6,247 nucleotides of DNA from Nitrososphaerota archaeon (GCA_022572285.1 JACZWF010000094.1:1-6247); one strand, 5' to 3'; shown: positions 1-5,909, counted from the first letter of the stretch. Numbers and translations: made by a program. The notes: generated by a model not told the origin, from the letters alone.

Positions 1-1442
1 CAAATTATAGAGAGGGGCTTTCCCCTACCGAGTTCTTCTTCCATGCCATGGGGGGAAGAGAGGGACTTGTTGATACAGCCGTCAGGACCCAGCAGAGTGG
101 CTATATGCAGAGACGTTTGGTAAATGCTCTTGAGCACTTGAAGGTTGAATACGACCTAACGGTGCGTGATCCCCATGGACACATAATTCAATTCCTTTAT
201 GGAGAAGACGGTATAGACCCCGCCAAGAGTGATCATGGAAGTGCAGTTAACACAGATAGACTAATAGAAACTGAGACCATTGAGCACAAGTCGAAAGCAA
301 AATCTCGCACATCAGAAATTGATTCCATAATCGCACAGTATTCAGATCAACTGAATCCATTGATGCAAAAGACGCTGAGATCACAATTCATCAAGACCTC
401 ACTGACCACGGAGGGCATGAGGACCGTTATGTCAAAGACACTGAATTTGATTAAGAAAAGTGCGATTGAGCCGGGTGAAGCCAGCGGGATAGTGGCGGCT
501 CAATCAATTGGAGAACCCGGAACGCAGATGACCCTGCGGACGTTCCACTTTGCAGGGGTTCGAGAGAGAGATGTTACTCTGGGTCTGCCGAGGCTCATAG
601 AGCTTGTAGATGCTCGAAAGATCCCAGCAACACCCACCATGAATGTCTTCCTAGATAAGACACATCGTTCTTCTGAAGCCAAGGCAATGAAGGTTGCCAG
701 ATCAATACTCTTTACGAAAGTTGCAGATGTAATTACTTCAAGTGAAGTTGACTTTGTGGGTGGCGTTAAACTCTATGTTGACGATAAGAAGCTGAGAGAA
801 AGGGATTGTTCTATTGAAGACGTTAAGGACGTAGCAAAGGTAGGCAAACGGAAGGTAGAGCTAGACGAGGATCAGAAAGTGGTCTCGATTCGGCTGGAAG
901 GGGCAGACATTCCAGCACTGTTCACTCTGAGGAATAAGGTACTGAATCAGAAAGTCCACGGTATTCCGGGAGTTACGCGAGTAACTATGCTGAAGGAAGA
1001 GGACGAGTGGGTGATACAGACCTCTGGCTCTAATCTCGGCAAACTCCTTAAGATGCCTGGTGTCGATGCAGTACGCACTACTACAAACAACATCTGGGAA
1101 GTCGCAACGGTACTCGGAATAGAGGCTGCAAGATCGATCCTAATCAATGAAGTCACCTCAACTCTTGACGAGCAAGGACTAGAGGTTGATATTAGGCATA
1201 TATTATTGGTAGCAGATTTGATGACATCTCGGGGATTTCTTCAATCGATCGGGCGCCACGGAATTGCCGGTGCAAAGGGAAGCGTTTTAGCGAGAGCGGC
1301 CTTTGAGATTACGGTCCCAACGCTGGCCGAAGCTGCCGTCACAGGTGAAATTGAAGCACTGAAGGGGGTGACGGAGAATGTCATAGTTGGCATGTCCATC
1401 CCTGTCGGGACGGGAATCGTCGATCTTTTCATGAAACGGTGA
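1..1442 (+). CDS. rpoA: DNA-directed RNA polymerase subunit A, unsplit, 3' part (5' end outside window)
   Basis: This is the largest catalytic subunit of archaeal RNA polymerase (homologue of bacterial beta' and eukaryotic Rpb1). The frame is open at the left edge (first full codon at position 3), and 479 residues are visible. The ATG at 48 is internal: the codons before it read EFFFHA and continue into MGGREGLVDTAVRT, the conserved approach to the bridge helix. Then come QSGYMQRRL and FLYGEDGIDP (about 190-225), which lie near the end of A' in split archaea. The same frame runs on through a variable linker into GEASGIVAAQSIGEPGTQM and TFHFAG (about 474-560), the trigger-loop region that belongs to A''. 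The C-terminal jaw and clamp part ends with GTGIVDLF. No stop codon and no Shine-Dalgarno-preceded start occurs at the usual A'/A'' junction, so A' and A'' are one protein. The catalytic NADFDGD loop lies upstream of the window. rpl30e follows within 25 nt or less. Confidence 0.96.
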   Translation, partial: NYREGLSPTEFFFHAMGGREGLVDTAVRTQQSGYMQRRLVNALEHLKVEYDLTVRDPHGHIIQFLYGEDGIDPAKSDHGSAVNTDRLIETETIEHKSKAKSRTSEIDSIIAQYSDQLNPLMQKTLRSQFIKTSLTTEGMRTVMSKTLNLIKKSAIEPGEASGIVAAQSIGEPGTQMTLRTFHFAGVRERDVTLGLPRLIELVDARKIPATPTMNVFLDKTHRSSEAKAMKVARSILFTKVADVITSSEVDFVGGVKLYVDDKKLRERDCSIEDVKDVAKVGKRKVELDEDQKVVSIRLEGADIPALFTLRNKVLNQKVHGIPGVTRVTMLKEEDEWVIQTSGSNLGKLLKMPGVDAVRTTTNNIWEVATVLGIEAARSILINEVTSTLDEQGLEVDIRHILLVADLMTSRGFLQSIGRHGIAGAKGSVLARAAFEITVPTLAEAAVTGEIEALKGVTENVIVGMSIPVGTGIVDLFMKR

Positions 1443-1450
1443 GTTGAGTC

Positions 1451-1455
1451 AGGAG
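1451..1455 (+). promoter_or_regulatory. Shine-Dalgarno motif favouring the GTG start of eL30
   Basis: AGGAG lies 9 nt before the GTG at 1465, which is good spacing for an archaeal ribosome binding site. The alternative TTG at 1444 has only GGTGAG (1438-1443) directly against it, too close for a normal SD interaction. This motif is the main reason to prefer the shorter eL30 protein. It lies just downstream of the rpoA stop, so eL30 would be translated from the shared transcript. Confidence 0.5.
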
Positions 1456-1464
1456 CAATTTCAA

Positions 1465-1794
1465 GTGGATACCAAGGTCCTCGCCAAGAATCTCAGAGAA
1501 GTCACGAAGACTGGAAAATACATTCTCGGTTACAGAGCAGTTTCACTGTCAGTAAAGGGATCAAAGATTATTCTTTGTAGCTCTTCGCTCGATCAAGATC
1601 GTCTCTCAAATATCCAGGAGTTGTGCAAGGAGTCGGATGTGCCGATGTCAAGAATTGAGGAAACTTCTCTTGGTCTAGCAAAACTCATTGGAAAACCCTT
1701 TAGAGTCTCAGCTCTTTCAATCAAGAATCAAGGTGATGCAGATCTCGCAATGATTATCGAATCCACAAAAATTGGCGAGGAAATGATTAGCTAA
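1465..1794 (+). CDS. rpl30e: Large-subunit ribosomal protein eL30 (L30e)
   Basis: This is an RNA-binding protein of the L7Ae/L30e fold. eL30 is a 50S subunit protein present in archaea and eukaryotes and absent from bacteria. Reading from GTG 1465 gives 109 residues. Family features are TGKYILGYRAV near the N-terminus (residues 16-26), a central strand KIILCSS (34-40), and the C-terminal block TSLGLAKLIGKPFRVSAL (67-84), which matches the usual G-T-S-x-E-L-G-x-L-x-G-[KR]-P-[FH]-x-V-S-A-L pattern. The longer TTG form (1444-1794, 116 aa) adds seven residues and is possible. I prefer GTG because of the SD motif at 1451-1455 and because archaeal L30e proteins usually begin about 13-16 residues before TGK. 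Its place between the polymerase subunit and nusA is the standard archaeal order. The product is certain; the start is not. Confidence 0.9.
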   Translation: MDTKVLAKNLREVTKTGKYILGYRAVSLSVKGSKIILCSSSLDQDRLSNIQELCKESDVPMSRIEETSLGLAKLIGKPFRVSALSIKNQGDADLAMIIESTKIGEEMIS

Positions 1795-1850
1795 ATGATA
1801 TGGAACGCCCATTTGAATATTAGCGGGATTCGTTCTAGAGCCAACTAGTC

Positions 1851-1854
1851 GAGG
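1851..1854 (+). promoter_or_regulatory. Shine-Dalgarno motif of nusA
   Basis: GAGG, followed by AAGAGCCGC, ends 9 nt before the nusA ATG at 1864. An in-frame TAG at 1846-1848 sits just upstream, so translation cannot start earlier and the ATG is fixed. The 69-nt spacer between eL30 and nusA is otherwise AT-rich without a clear terminator. Confidence 0.5.
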
Positions 1855-1863
1855 AAGAGCCGC

Positions 1864-2307
1864 ATGCCTGAGAGGATCAAGTTGAAATATGAAGAGCTCA
1901 GCTTAATGTCATTATTTCAGAATATCAGTGGCGCCATGGCGAGAGACTGTGTGATCGATGATAGCATGGATAGAGTAATTTTCATTGTGAATAAGGGAGA
2001 GATGGGTCTTGCAATCGGAAAGAGTGGTCAATCAATCAAGAATGTGCAGAACGCAATAGGGAAAATAGTAGAGCTAGTTGAGTATTCCGATGATCCCAGA
2101 CAGTTCATATGTAACGCTCTGGACCCGAAACTTGTTGAGGATGTCAGGTTATCAGAGAAGGTGGATGGCACAAAAATTGCCACAGTAATAGTAGATCAAA
2201 AGAAGAAGGGTGCAATAGTAGGAAGAAATGGGCGGAATGCCGAGAAGGCTCGCTTGCTAGCAAAGAGATATTTTGAAATTGGAACTATTCACATCATACA
2301 GGCCTAA
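1864..2307 (+). CDS. nusA: Archaeal NusA-like transcription factor (two KH domains)
   Basis: This is a 147-residue archaeal NusA. It consists only of tandem KH RNA-binding domains and lacks the N-terminal polymerase-binding domain and S1 domain of bacterial NusA, which is normal for archaea. Each KH domain shows its GxxG loop: GLAIGKSGQSIKN (GKSG at residues 52-55) and GAIVGRNGRNAEKAR (GRNG at 120-123). Family knowledge suggests a role in transcription elongation or termination, or in RNA binding near the polymerase; the exact archaeal function is poorly defined. The gene lies in the same direction as rpoA and rpl30e upstream and rps12 downstream, so co-expression is likely. The start is fixed by an in-frame stop 15 nt upstream and by the SD motif. 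It ends in a double stop, TAA TAG. Confidence 0.95.
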   Translation: MPERIKLKYEELSLMSLFQNISGAMARDCVIDDSMDRVIFIVNKGEMGLAIGKSGQSIKNVQNAIGKIVELVEYSDDPRQFICNALDPKLVEDVRLSEKVDGTKIATVIVDQKKKGAIVGRNGRNAEKARLLAKRYFEIGTIHIIQA

Positions 2308-2339
2308 TAGCGACGATGCCTCGGCGGTAAGTCAATATG

Positions 2340-2345
2340 TTTATA
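2340..2345 (+). promoter_or_regulatory. Possible TATA box for an internal promoter ahead of rps12
   Basis: TTTATA sits in the 66-nt spacer between nusA and rps12. Archaeal transcription usually begins about 25 nt past the box centre, which would put the start near 2366-2370, only a few nt before the rps12 ATG. Such a transcript would be nearly leaderless and would exclude the SD motif at 2361-2365. The spacer could therefore serve both an internal promoter and translation from the longer operon mRNA. This is a sequence match only. Confidence 0.3.
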
Positions 2346-2360
2346 CGGTTTCATCATCTA

Positions 2361-2365
2361 GGTGA
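2361..2365 (+). promoter_or_regulatory. Shine-Dalgarno motif of rps12
   Basis: GGTGA, complementary to the CACCU part of the archaeal 16S rRNA 3' end, lies 8 nt before the ATG at 2374. It supports that start and implies the gene is read from a transcript beginning well upstream. Confidence 0.6.
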
Positions 2366-2373
2366 CTAGGTAG

Positions 2374-2817
2374 ATGGGCAGAAAGAAATCACCGATGGGT
2401 GAATTCGCAGGCCGGAAACAAAAGGCCAAGAGGCAGCGGCTTAGGTGGTCTGACAAATATTACAAGAGGAGAGTCTTGAAGCTAGACAAGAAGTCCGATC
2501 CACTTTCGGGTGCCCCCCAAGCAAAGGGAATCGTACTGGAAAAAACCGGAATAGAATCTAAGCAGCCGAATTCTGCAATTAGGAAATGTGTTAGACTTCA
2601 ACTGATCAAGAATGGTAAACAGATCACGGCCTTTCTACCGGGAGATGGTGCCTTGAATCACATAGATGAGCATGATGAGGTCGTACTAGAAGGGATTGGA
2701 GGATCTATGGGAAGGGCAATGGGTGATCTACCAGGGGTAAGATGGAAGGTTTTCAAAGTCAATGGTGTTTCTTTGAATGAGCTCGTATACGGAAGGAAGG
2801 AGAAGCCGCGAAGGTAA
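2374..2817 (+). CDS. rps12: Small-subunit ribosomal protein uS12
   Basis: uS12 forms part of the decoding centre of the 30S subunit. The 147-residue length is the usual archaeal/eukaryotic one; bacterial S12 is about 124. Signature blocks are KQPNSAIRKCVRLQL (63-77), the universal decoding-loop motif in its archaeal/eukaryotic form, FLPGDGALNHIDEHDEV (87-103), and GDLPGVRWKVFKVNGV (117-132), the second decoding-site loop. The basic N-terminus (GRKKSPMGEFAGRKQKAKRQRLRW) is the archaeal/eukaryotic extension. It lies between nusA and rps7, with a clear SD motif. It ends in a tandem TAA TAA, 6 nt before rps7, so coupled translation is likely. Confidence 0.97.
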   Translation: MGRKKSPMGEFAGRKQKAKRQRLRWSDKYYKRRVLKLDKKSDPLSGAPQAKGIVLEKTGIESKQPNSAIRKCVRLQLIKNGKQITAFLPGDGALNHIDEHDEVVLEGIGGSMGRAMGDLPGVRWKVFKVNGVSLNELVYGRKEKPRR

Positions 2818-2823
2818 TAATTC

Positions 2824-3420
2824 ATGACTTCACCCCAGCTCTTGTTATTTAGAAAGTGGGAATTTGATGGCGTTAAAGTCAATGACCCTGGTCTCAAAAG
2901 TGTTATTTCCCTAAAACCCACCGTGGTCCCGACGTCTATGGGACGACACGAACACAAAAAATTCATGAAGTCCAGGGTCAACCTAACGGAACGCCTCGCA
3001 ACCGCTTTGATGCATTTTGGCAAGAGGCATGCGAAGAACACCGGAAGAATGGGTGGGAAGAAGGCCAGGGCGATAAACCTAGTCAGGGCTGCATTCGAGA
3101 TAGTCGCCCTTGAGACAGGAAAAAACCCAATCGAGCAGCTGGTGAGAGCCATGGAAAATATAGCCCCAAATGAGGACACGACTAGGATAGCGTATGGGGG
3201 TGTCGTGTACCATGTCTCGGTAGACATATCTCCTCAGAGGAGACTGGATCTTGCGCTTCGCTTCATGTCAGAGGGAATTAGAGAAACATCATTTTCAACC
3301 AGAAAAAGCGTTGAAGAAGTACTTGCCGATGAGATTATTCTCGCCGCTAAGAACGATACCAACAGCTATGCGATAAAGAAGAAAAACGAGCAAGAGAGAA
3401 TCGCCATGGCATCACGGTAA
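2824..3420 (+). CDS. rps7: Small-subunit ribosomal protein uS7
   Basis: uS7 organises the head of the 30S subunit by binding the 3' major domain of 16S rRNA. It is 198 residues, within the usual archaeal range and longer than bacterial S7 (about 155-180). Visible motifs are GRHEHKKFMKSRVNLTERL (40-58), GRMGGKKARAINLV (74-87), GKNPIEQLVRAMENIAP (99-115), and TRIAYGGVVYHVSVDISPQRRLD (120-142), the S7 core that normally reads GGxxYxVPVEV. The Lys-rich C-terminus has the KKKNEQERIA form seen in archaea. A weak AGGT motif at 2812-2815, overlapping the end of rps12, stands 8 nt before the ATG. The gene ends in TAA TGA. Only 27 nt separate it from the eS1 gene; no EF-2 gene follows, unlike many archaeal str operons. 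Confidence 0.97.
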   Translation: MTSPQLLLFRKWEFDGVKVNDPGLKSVISLKPTVVPTSMGRHEHKKFMKSRVNLTERLATALMHFGKRHAKNTGRMGGKKARAINLVRAAFEIVALETGKNPIEQLVRAMENIAPNEDTTRIAYGGVVYHVSVDISPQRRLDLALRFMSEGIRETSFSTRKSVEEVLADEIILAAKNDTNSYAIKKKNEQERIAMASR

Positions 3421-3447
3421 TGAAGTTCACACAATCACGAACGAGTA

Positions 3448-4101
3448 GTGAATGATTTGCCAAAAGGAAAGGGAAGATCTAAAGTTCGAGACAAATGGAG
3501 AGATAAGGCCTGGATTTCAGTAGAAGCCCCGAAATCTTTTGGTTCCGGTCAGATAGCCTACATTCCCATCACCTCGGAACAGAAGGGTGTTGGAAGGGTT
3601 GTGCAAACGACTCTGTTCGATCTAGTTAAGGGCGACCCACAGCAATTCTCTGTGAAATTGTATTTTCGGATCGAATCTATTCATGAAGGAAAAGCTAACA
3701 CAATACTGAAAGGCCATGAATATTCGAGAGAATACCTGAGAAGTCTTATCAGAAGGGGATCTTCAACTGTGAGTTTAATTAAAGATTATTCGAGTGTGGA
3801 TGGGTTCAGGACACGTATTTATTTCATCGCCTTCGTTCAAGGGAGAATTAATTCATCCAGAAAACATGCAATTCGAATGATCGCTGATAAGGTTCTAGGC
3901 GAAAAGTCTGCTTCCCTTACCTATGACGAACTCACCCAAGAAATCGTCCTCGATAAGATAGCGTCAGACATCTACAACGAGGCAAAGCGCATCAGTAAAC
4001 TTAGGAAGGTAGGAATTAGAAAGACTAAGCTACTGAAGAAACCTCAAGTGCGCGAAGAAAGCACATCAAACGACTCCAGGGAATTAGAGGTTACTGCATG
4101 A
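3448..4101 (+). CDS. rps3ae: Small-subunit ribosomal protein eS1 (S3Ae)
   Basis: eS1 is an archaeal/eukaryotic 30S protein at the platform near the mRNA exit and the 3' end of 16S rRNA. The 217-residue protein shows the S3Ae family pattern: DKWRDKAWISVEAPKSFG (15-32), GVGRVVQTTLFDL (47-59), a strand-rich core with KLYFRIESIHEGKANTILKG (70-89), SREYLRSLIRRGSS (93-106), and the RIYFIAFVQGRINSSRKHAIR region (123-143). The C-terminal tail is Lys/Arg-rich, then acidic and low in complexity. The start is GTG; an in-frame TGA at 3421-3423 and no ATG between them make GTG 3448 the first possible start (TTG 3457 is an alternative). No convincing SD motif is seen, so it may be coupled to rps7. The stop is 6 nt from the stop of the convergent GTPase gene. 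Confidence 0.94.
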   Translation: MNDLPKGKGRSKVRDKWRDKAWISVEAPKSFGSGQIAYIPITSEQKGVGRVVQTTLFDLVKGDPQQFSVKLYFRIESIHEGKANTILKGHEYSREYLRSLIRRGSSTVSLIKDYSSVDGFRTRIYFIAFVQGRINSSRKHAIRMIADKVLGEKSASLTYDELTQEIVLDKIASDIYNEAKRISKLRKVGIRKTKLLKKPQVREESTSNDSRELEVTA

Positions 4102-4116
4102 GTCGGTCTAACCTTT
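4086..4116. terminator. Possible hairpin at the convergent gene ends
   Basis: AGAGGTTA (4086-4093) can pair with TAACCTTT (4109-4116), giving 8 bp including one G-T wobble and a 15-nt loop. The stem spans both stop codons (TGA of eS1 at 4099-4101 and the TAG of the - strand gene at 4108-4110). On the + strand the second arm runs into TTTT (4114-4117), and TTTT recurs near 4133. It could end eS1 transcription. Archaeal termination depends mostly on T-tracts, and a stem this short can arise by chance. Confidence 0.22.
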
Positions 4117-5313
4117 TCGGGCTGTTGCCACTATTTTAATGATATCCTTGTCCTGGAGGACATGATCTGATCCTAGTCGCATACCACTTTTTACATCAAT
4201 TGCATACAGGAAGCTATCTCCAAGATCAGAATGTATTAGGTGTGCTAGGTCCTTGGCAGTGCCTCCCTGACGAAGTAGGAATGCATCTGGCAACACGTTC
4301 CCCTTTTTGTCAGAAAATCTGGTTTCGTCCTCAACTGGATAGACAGCTATTTGATCCAGAAGTTCTAGGAAAGAAGAGTTTATCGCTTCCTGCGTCCCCG
4401 TAGTATTCCACACCCTCAGAACTCTCTCCTGTACAAGCATTAAGGCGGCTCTCTGTTGATCTGAAAGGGCTGAGTTGTTCACAATTTTGAATTCCTTTGC
4501 TCCGGTAATATATTCGATTAAACCCATCGTTGCTGCTCTTCTGAGAAGAAGCTCAGCCTCTGATGCCGTCGGAATGATTTTCCTTCCATTAGAGCGGAGT
4601 TTCCTTATGATCTCTTGTGCCGAGGGTAAGTCTGCCTTATTGGCTGCAACTATTGAAGGTTTGGAGATTTTGCGGAGCTCATGAATGAACTTCTCGAGAT
4701 CATCGTCTTTCCAACTCACGGGTTTGTCCCCGCGAAGACCTGCCCTCTCTAATGCCTGCAGGATATGAGAACTTTTGATCGAAAGTCCGCTCAATCGCCC
4801 ACGCATCGCCTCGACGAACTTTGCGAGGTTCCCATCTGCACGCCTTGAAGTTCGGCCCCAGTCTTTCTTAACTATCTCAAGTAACCATTTGTCAAATTCA
4901 TCCTCCACTAATGAAATGTCAATCTCTGGATCATGTGATCCTACTGCAACCTGCCTCCCTTCCTCGTCAGTAGATCCGGAAGCATCCACTATGTGAATCA
5001 GGACATCGGCTTGGCGCAGATCATCTAAGAACCTATTGCCTAACCCCCTCCCCTCTGACGCACCCCGTACCAAGCCAGCAATGTCGACAAGCTTTACAGG
5101 AATGAATCTAGACCCATTAATGCACGTTGAGTTAATGGGATTGTCTTCTAAGCCAAGACTCTTGCAAACGCACTCCACCTTGACATAACCTACCCCAAAG
5201 TTAGGGGAGACCGTAGTGAATGGGTAGTTTGCCATCGGTACATTCTGTAGGGTCACGGAATTGAAGAAGGTTGACTTTCCTGTATTGGGTTTACCTACTA
5301 TCCCTGCAATCAC
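4108..5313 (-). CDS. Obg/YchF-like GTPase with C-terminal TGS domain
   Basis: This 401-residue TRAFAC-class P-loop GTPase belongs to the archaeal branch of the YchF/OLA1 group within the Obg family, linked in general to ribosome function or translation. G1 is GKPNTGKST (7-15) and G2 is around YPFTTVSPNFG (30-40). G3 is DIAGLVRGASEGRGLGN (77-93), and G4 is NKAD (225-228), which predicts GTP preference; bacterial YchF/OLA1 have NxxE and use ATP. The segment from about 320 to the end has the TGS form (VLPDAFLLRQGGTAKDLAHLIH, ending with GSDHVLQDKDIIKIVA). Cysteines C48, C50 and C64 surround a position where I expect another Cys in relatives but see D57. The start is GTG; an in-frame TAG lies 6 nt upstream, so MIAGIVGKPN is the true N-terminus, as in the family. 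It is divergent from eL15 and convergent with eS1. Confidence 0.93.
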   Translation of the reverse strand: MIAGIVGKPNTGKSTFFNSVTLQNVPMANYPFTTVSPNFGVGYVKVECVCKSLGLEDNPINSTCINGSRFIPVKLVDIAGLVRGASEGRGLGNRFLDDLRQADVLIHIVDASGSTDEEGRQVAVGSHDPEIDISLVEDEFDKWLLEIVKKDWGRTSRRADGNLAKFVEAMRGRLSGLSIKSSHILQALERAGLRGDKPVSWKDDDLEKFIHELRKISKPSIVAANKADLPSAQEIIRKLRSNGRKIIPTASEAELLLRRAATMGLIEYITGAKEFKIVNNSALSDQQRAALMLVQERVLRVWNTTGTQEAINSSFLELLDQIAVYPVEDETRFSDKKGNVLPDAFLLRQGGTAKDLAHLIHSDLGDSFLYAIDVKSGMRLGSDHVLQDKDIIKIVATARKG

Positions 5314-5336
5314 ACTTGGCTAGGGGGAAGTTGATG

Positions 5337-5343
5337 AATATAA
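5337..5343 (-). promoter_or_regulatory. TATA box of the YchF-like GTPase gene
   Basis: On the - strand this reads TTATATT, centred about 26 nt upstream of the GTG at 5313. That is the classic spacing from TATA box to transcription start, so the mRNA probably begins at or within a couple of nt of the start codon (leaderless). The absence of an SD motif and the in-frame stop 6 nt upstream agree. Confidence 0.45.
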
Positions 5344-5391
5344 TTGCTTCAGAATCCTTGGCTGGTGATGACCACTCTCTCCCGAGATAAG

Positions 5392-5407
5392 TTTAAGAGT
5401 TGTATAT
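5392..5407 (+). promoter_or_regulatory. Likely promoter of rpl15e
   Basis: Two TATA-like elements precede eL15: TTTAAG at 5392-5397, predicting a start near 5419-5421 with a 7-9 nt leader, and TATAT at 5403-5407, centred 23 nt before the ATG at 5428 and predicting a leaderless mRNA. Either gives a short or absent leader, consistent with no SD motif before the ATG. Which one is used cannot be decided from sequence. Confidence 0.35.
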
Positions 5408-5427
5408 GGCTAAAGAAGAAATCCTAC

Positions 5428-5868
5428 ATGCACCATTACGGAGAGACCTGGCAAAATATCTTCAAGAAGAATTATGCCCCCATTAGGAGTCGCGTCATCG
5501 ATTGGCGGCACGGGAGTACCTTTCAGCGAATAGAAAGACCCTCACGTCTTGACAGAGCTAGAGCTCTCGGTTACAAGTCGAAGCAGGGTTTTGTCGTGGT
5601 TAGGGCAAAGGTAAGCAGAGGTGGGATGAGGAGACCAAGGCCCAAGTCAGGACGGCGGCCAAAGCATCTCGGAGTGGTTAAGATGAAGGCCAATGTGAAT
5701 GTTAAACAGACCTCCGAAAGACGGGTCGGGGAGAAGTATCCGAATCTCAAGGTCATTAATTCTTATTTTGTCTATAAAGATGGAAGACATGTATGGCATG
5801 AAGTAATCTTGGTCGATCCGAATCATCCATCGATCAGAAGCGCCAACGAGCTCAGCTCCTATCTATAA
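5428..5868 (+). CDS. rpl15e: Large-subunit ribosomal protein eL15
   Basis: eL15 is a 50S protein of archaea and eukaryotes, buried in 23S rRNA and rich in basic residues. From ATG 5428 it has 146 residues, close to the usual archaeal size. Family blocks are HYGETW at the N-terminus (family members show a similar R/KExW motif), RVIDWR (22-27), RIERPSRLDRARALGYKSKQ (34-53), then GFVVVRAKVSRGGMRRPRP, GRRPKHLG, EKYPNLKVINSYFVYKDGRH and WHEVILVDPNHPSI. The frame is open back to a TTG at 5344 and an ATG at 5368. The extra residues those add do not look like eL15 and overlap both predicted promoters, so I reject them. It is divergent from the GTPase gene and is probably a single-gene unit or the first gene of a unit including the flavoprotein 73 nt downstream. 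Confidence 0.93.
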   Translation: MHHYGETWQNIFKKNYAPIRSRVIDWRHGSTFQRIERPSRLDRARALGYKSKQGFVVVRAKVSRGGMRRPRPKSGRRPKHLGVVKMKANVNVKQTSERRVGEKYPNLKVINSYFVYKDGRHVWHEVILVDPNHPSIRSANELSSYL

Positions 5869-5872
5869 ACTC

Positions 5873-5880
5873 GTTTAAAC
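5873..5880 (+). promoter_or_regulatory. Palindromic TATA-like element ahead of the flavoprotein gene
   Basis: GTTTAAAC is a perfect 8-nt palindrome with a TTTAAA core, 5 nt after the eL15 stop codon. As a TATA box it would place a start near 5902, with a leader of about 40 nt before the ATG at 5942. A competing candidate is the T-rich stretch at 5904-5910, which would give a leader of about 10 nt. The palindrome may be chance. Confidence 0.22.
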
Positions 5881-5903
5881 AAAAGGTGCTGCAAGGAAAG
5901 GAC

Positions 5904-5909
5904 TTTTTT
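5904..5909 (+). terminator. T-tract after rpl15e
   Basis: Six consecutive T residues lie 36 nt past the eL15 stop, in an intergenic position. Oligo-T tracts on the coding strand are the main intrinsic termination signal in archaea, so this may end eL15 transcription. No hairpin precedes it. The same stretch could instead act as a TATA-like element for the next gene. Confidence 0.3.

Noticed and set aside
48..50. The ATG at 48 as the start of an independent A'' gene
   Set aside because: The frame continues upstream with conserved RpoA residues (EFFFHA just before MGGREG), so this Met is internal.
500..1432. Three short - strand frames (60-69 codons) inside rpoA
   Set aside because: They are antisense to a conserved polymerase gene, have no ribosome binding sites, and resemble no known family.
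1795..1863. A promoter (AT-rich GAATATTA) or small RNA in the eL30-nusA spacer
   Set aside because: The match to an archaeal TATA box is poor, the spacer is only 69 nt, and no stable fold or tRNA-like pattern is visible.
2658..3227. A 189-codon open frame on the - strand opposite rps12 and rps7
   Set aside because: It lies antisense to the strongly supported uS12 and uS7 genes, and its translation has no recognisable motif and looks like low-information reverse translation of basic proteins.
4200..4996. Three short + strand frames (67-73 codons) opposite the GTPase gene
   Set aside because: The - strand frame carries all G motifs and a TGS-like C-terminus; the + strand frames are chance openings.
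5344..5427. A 28-residue N-terminal extension of eL15 from TTG 5344 (or ATG 5368)
   Set aside because: The added residues do not resemble the conserved eL15 N-terminus, they cover the predicted promoters, and start at 5428 gives the usual length.
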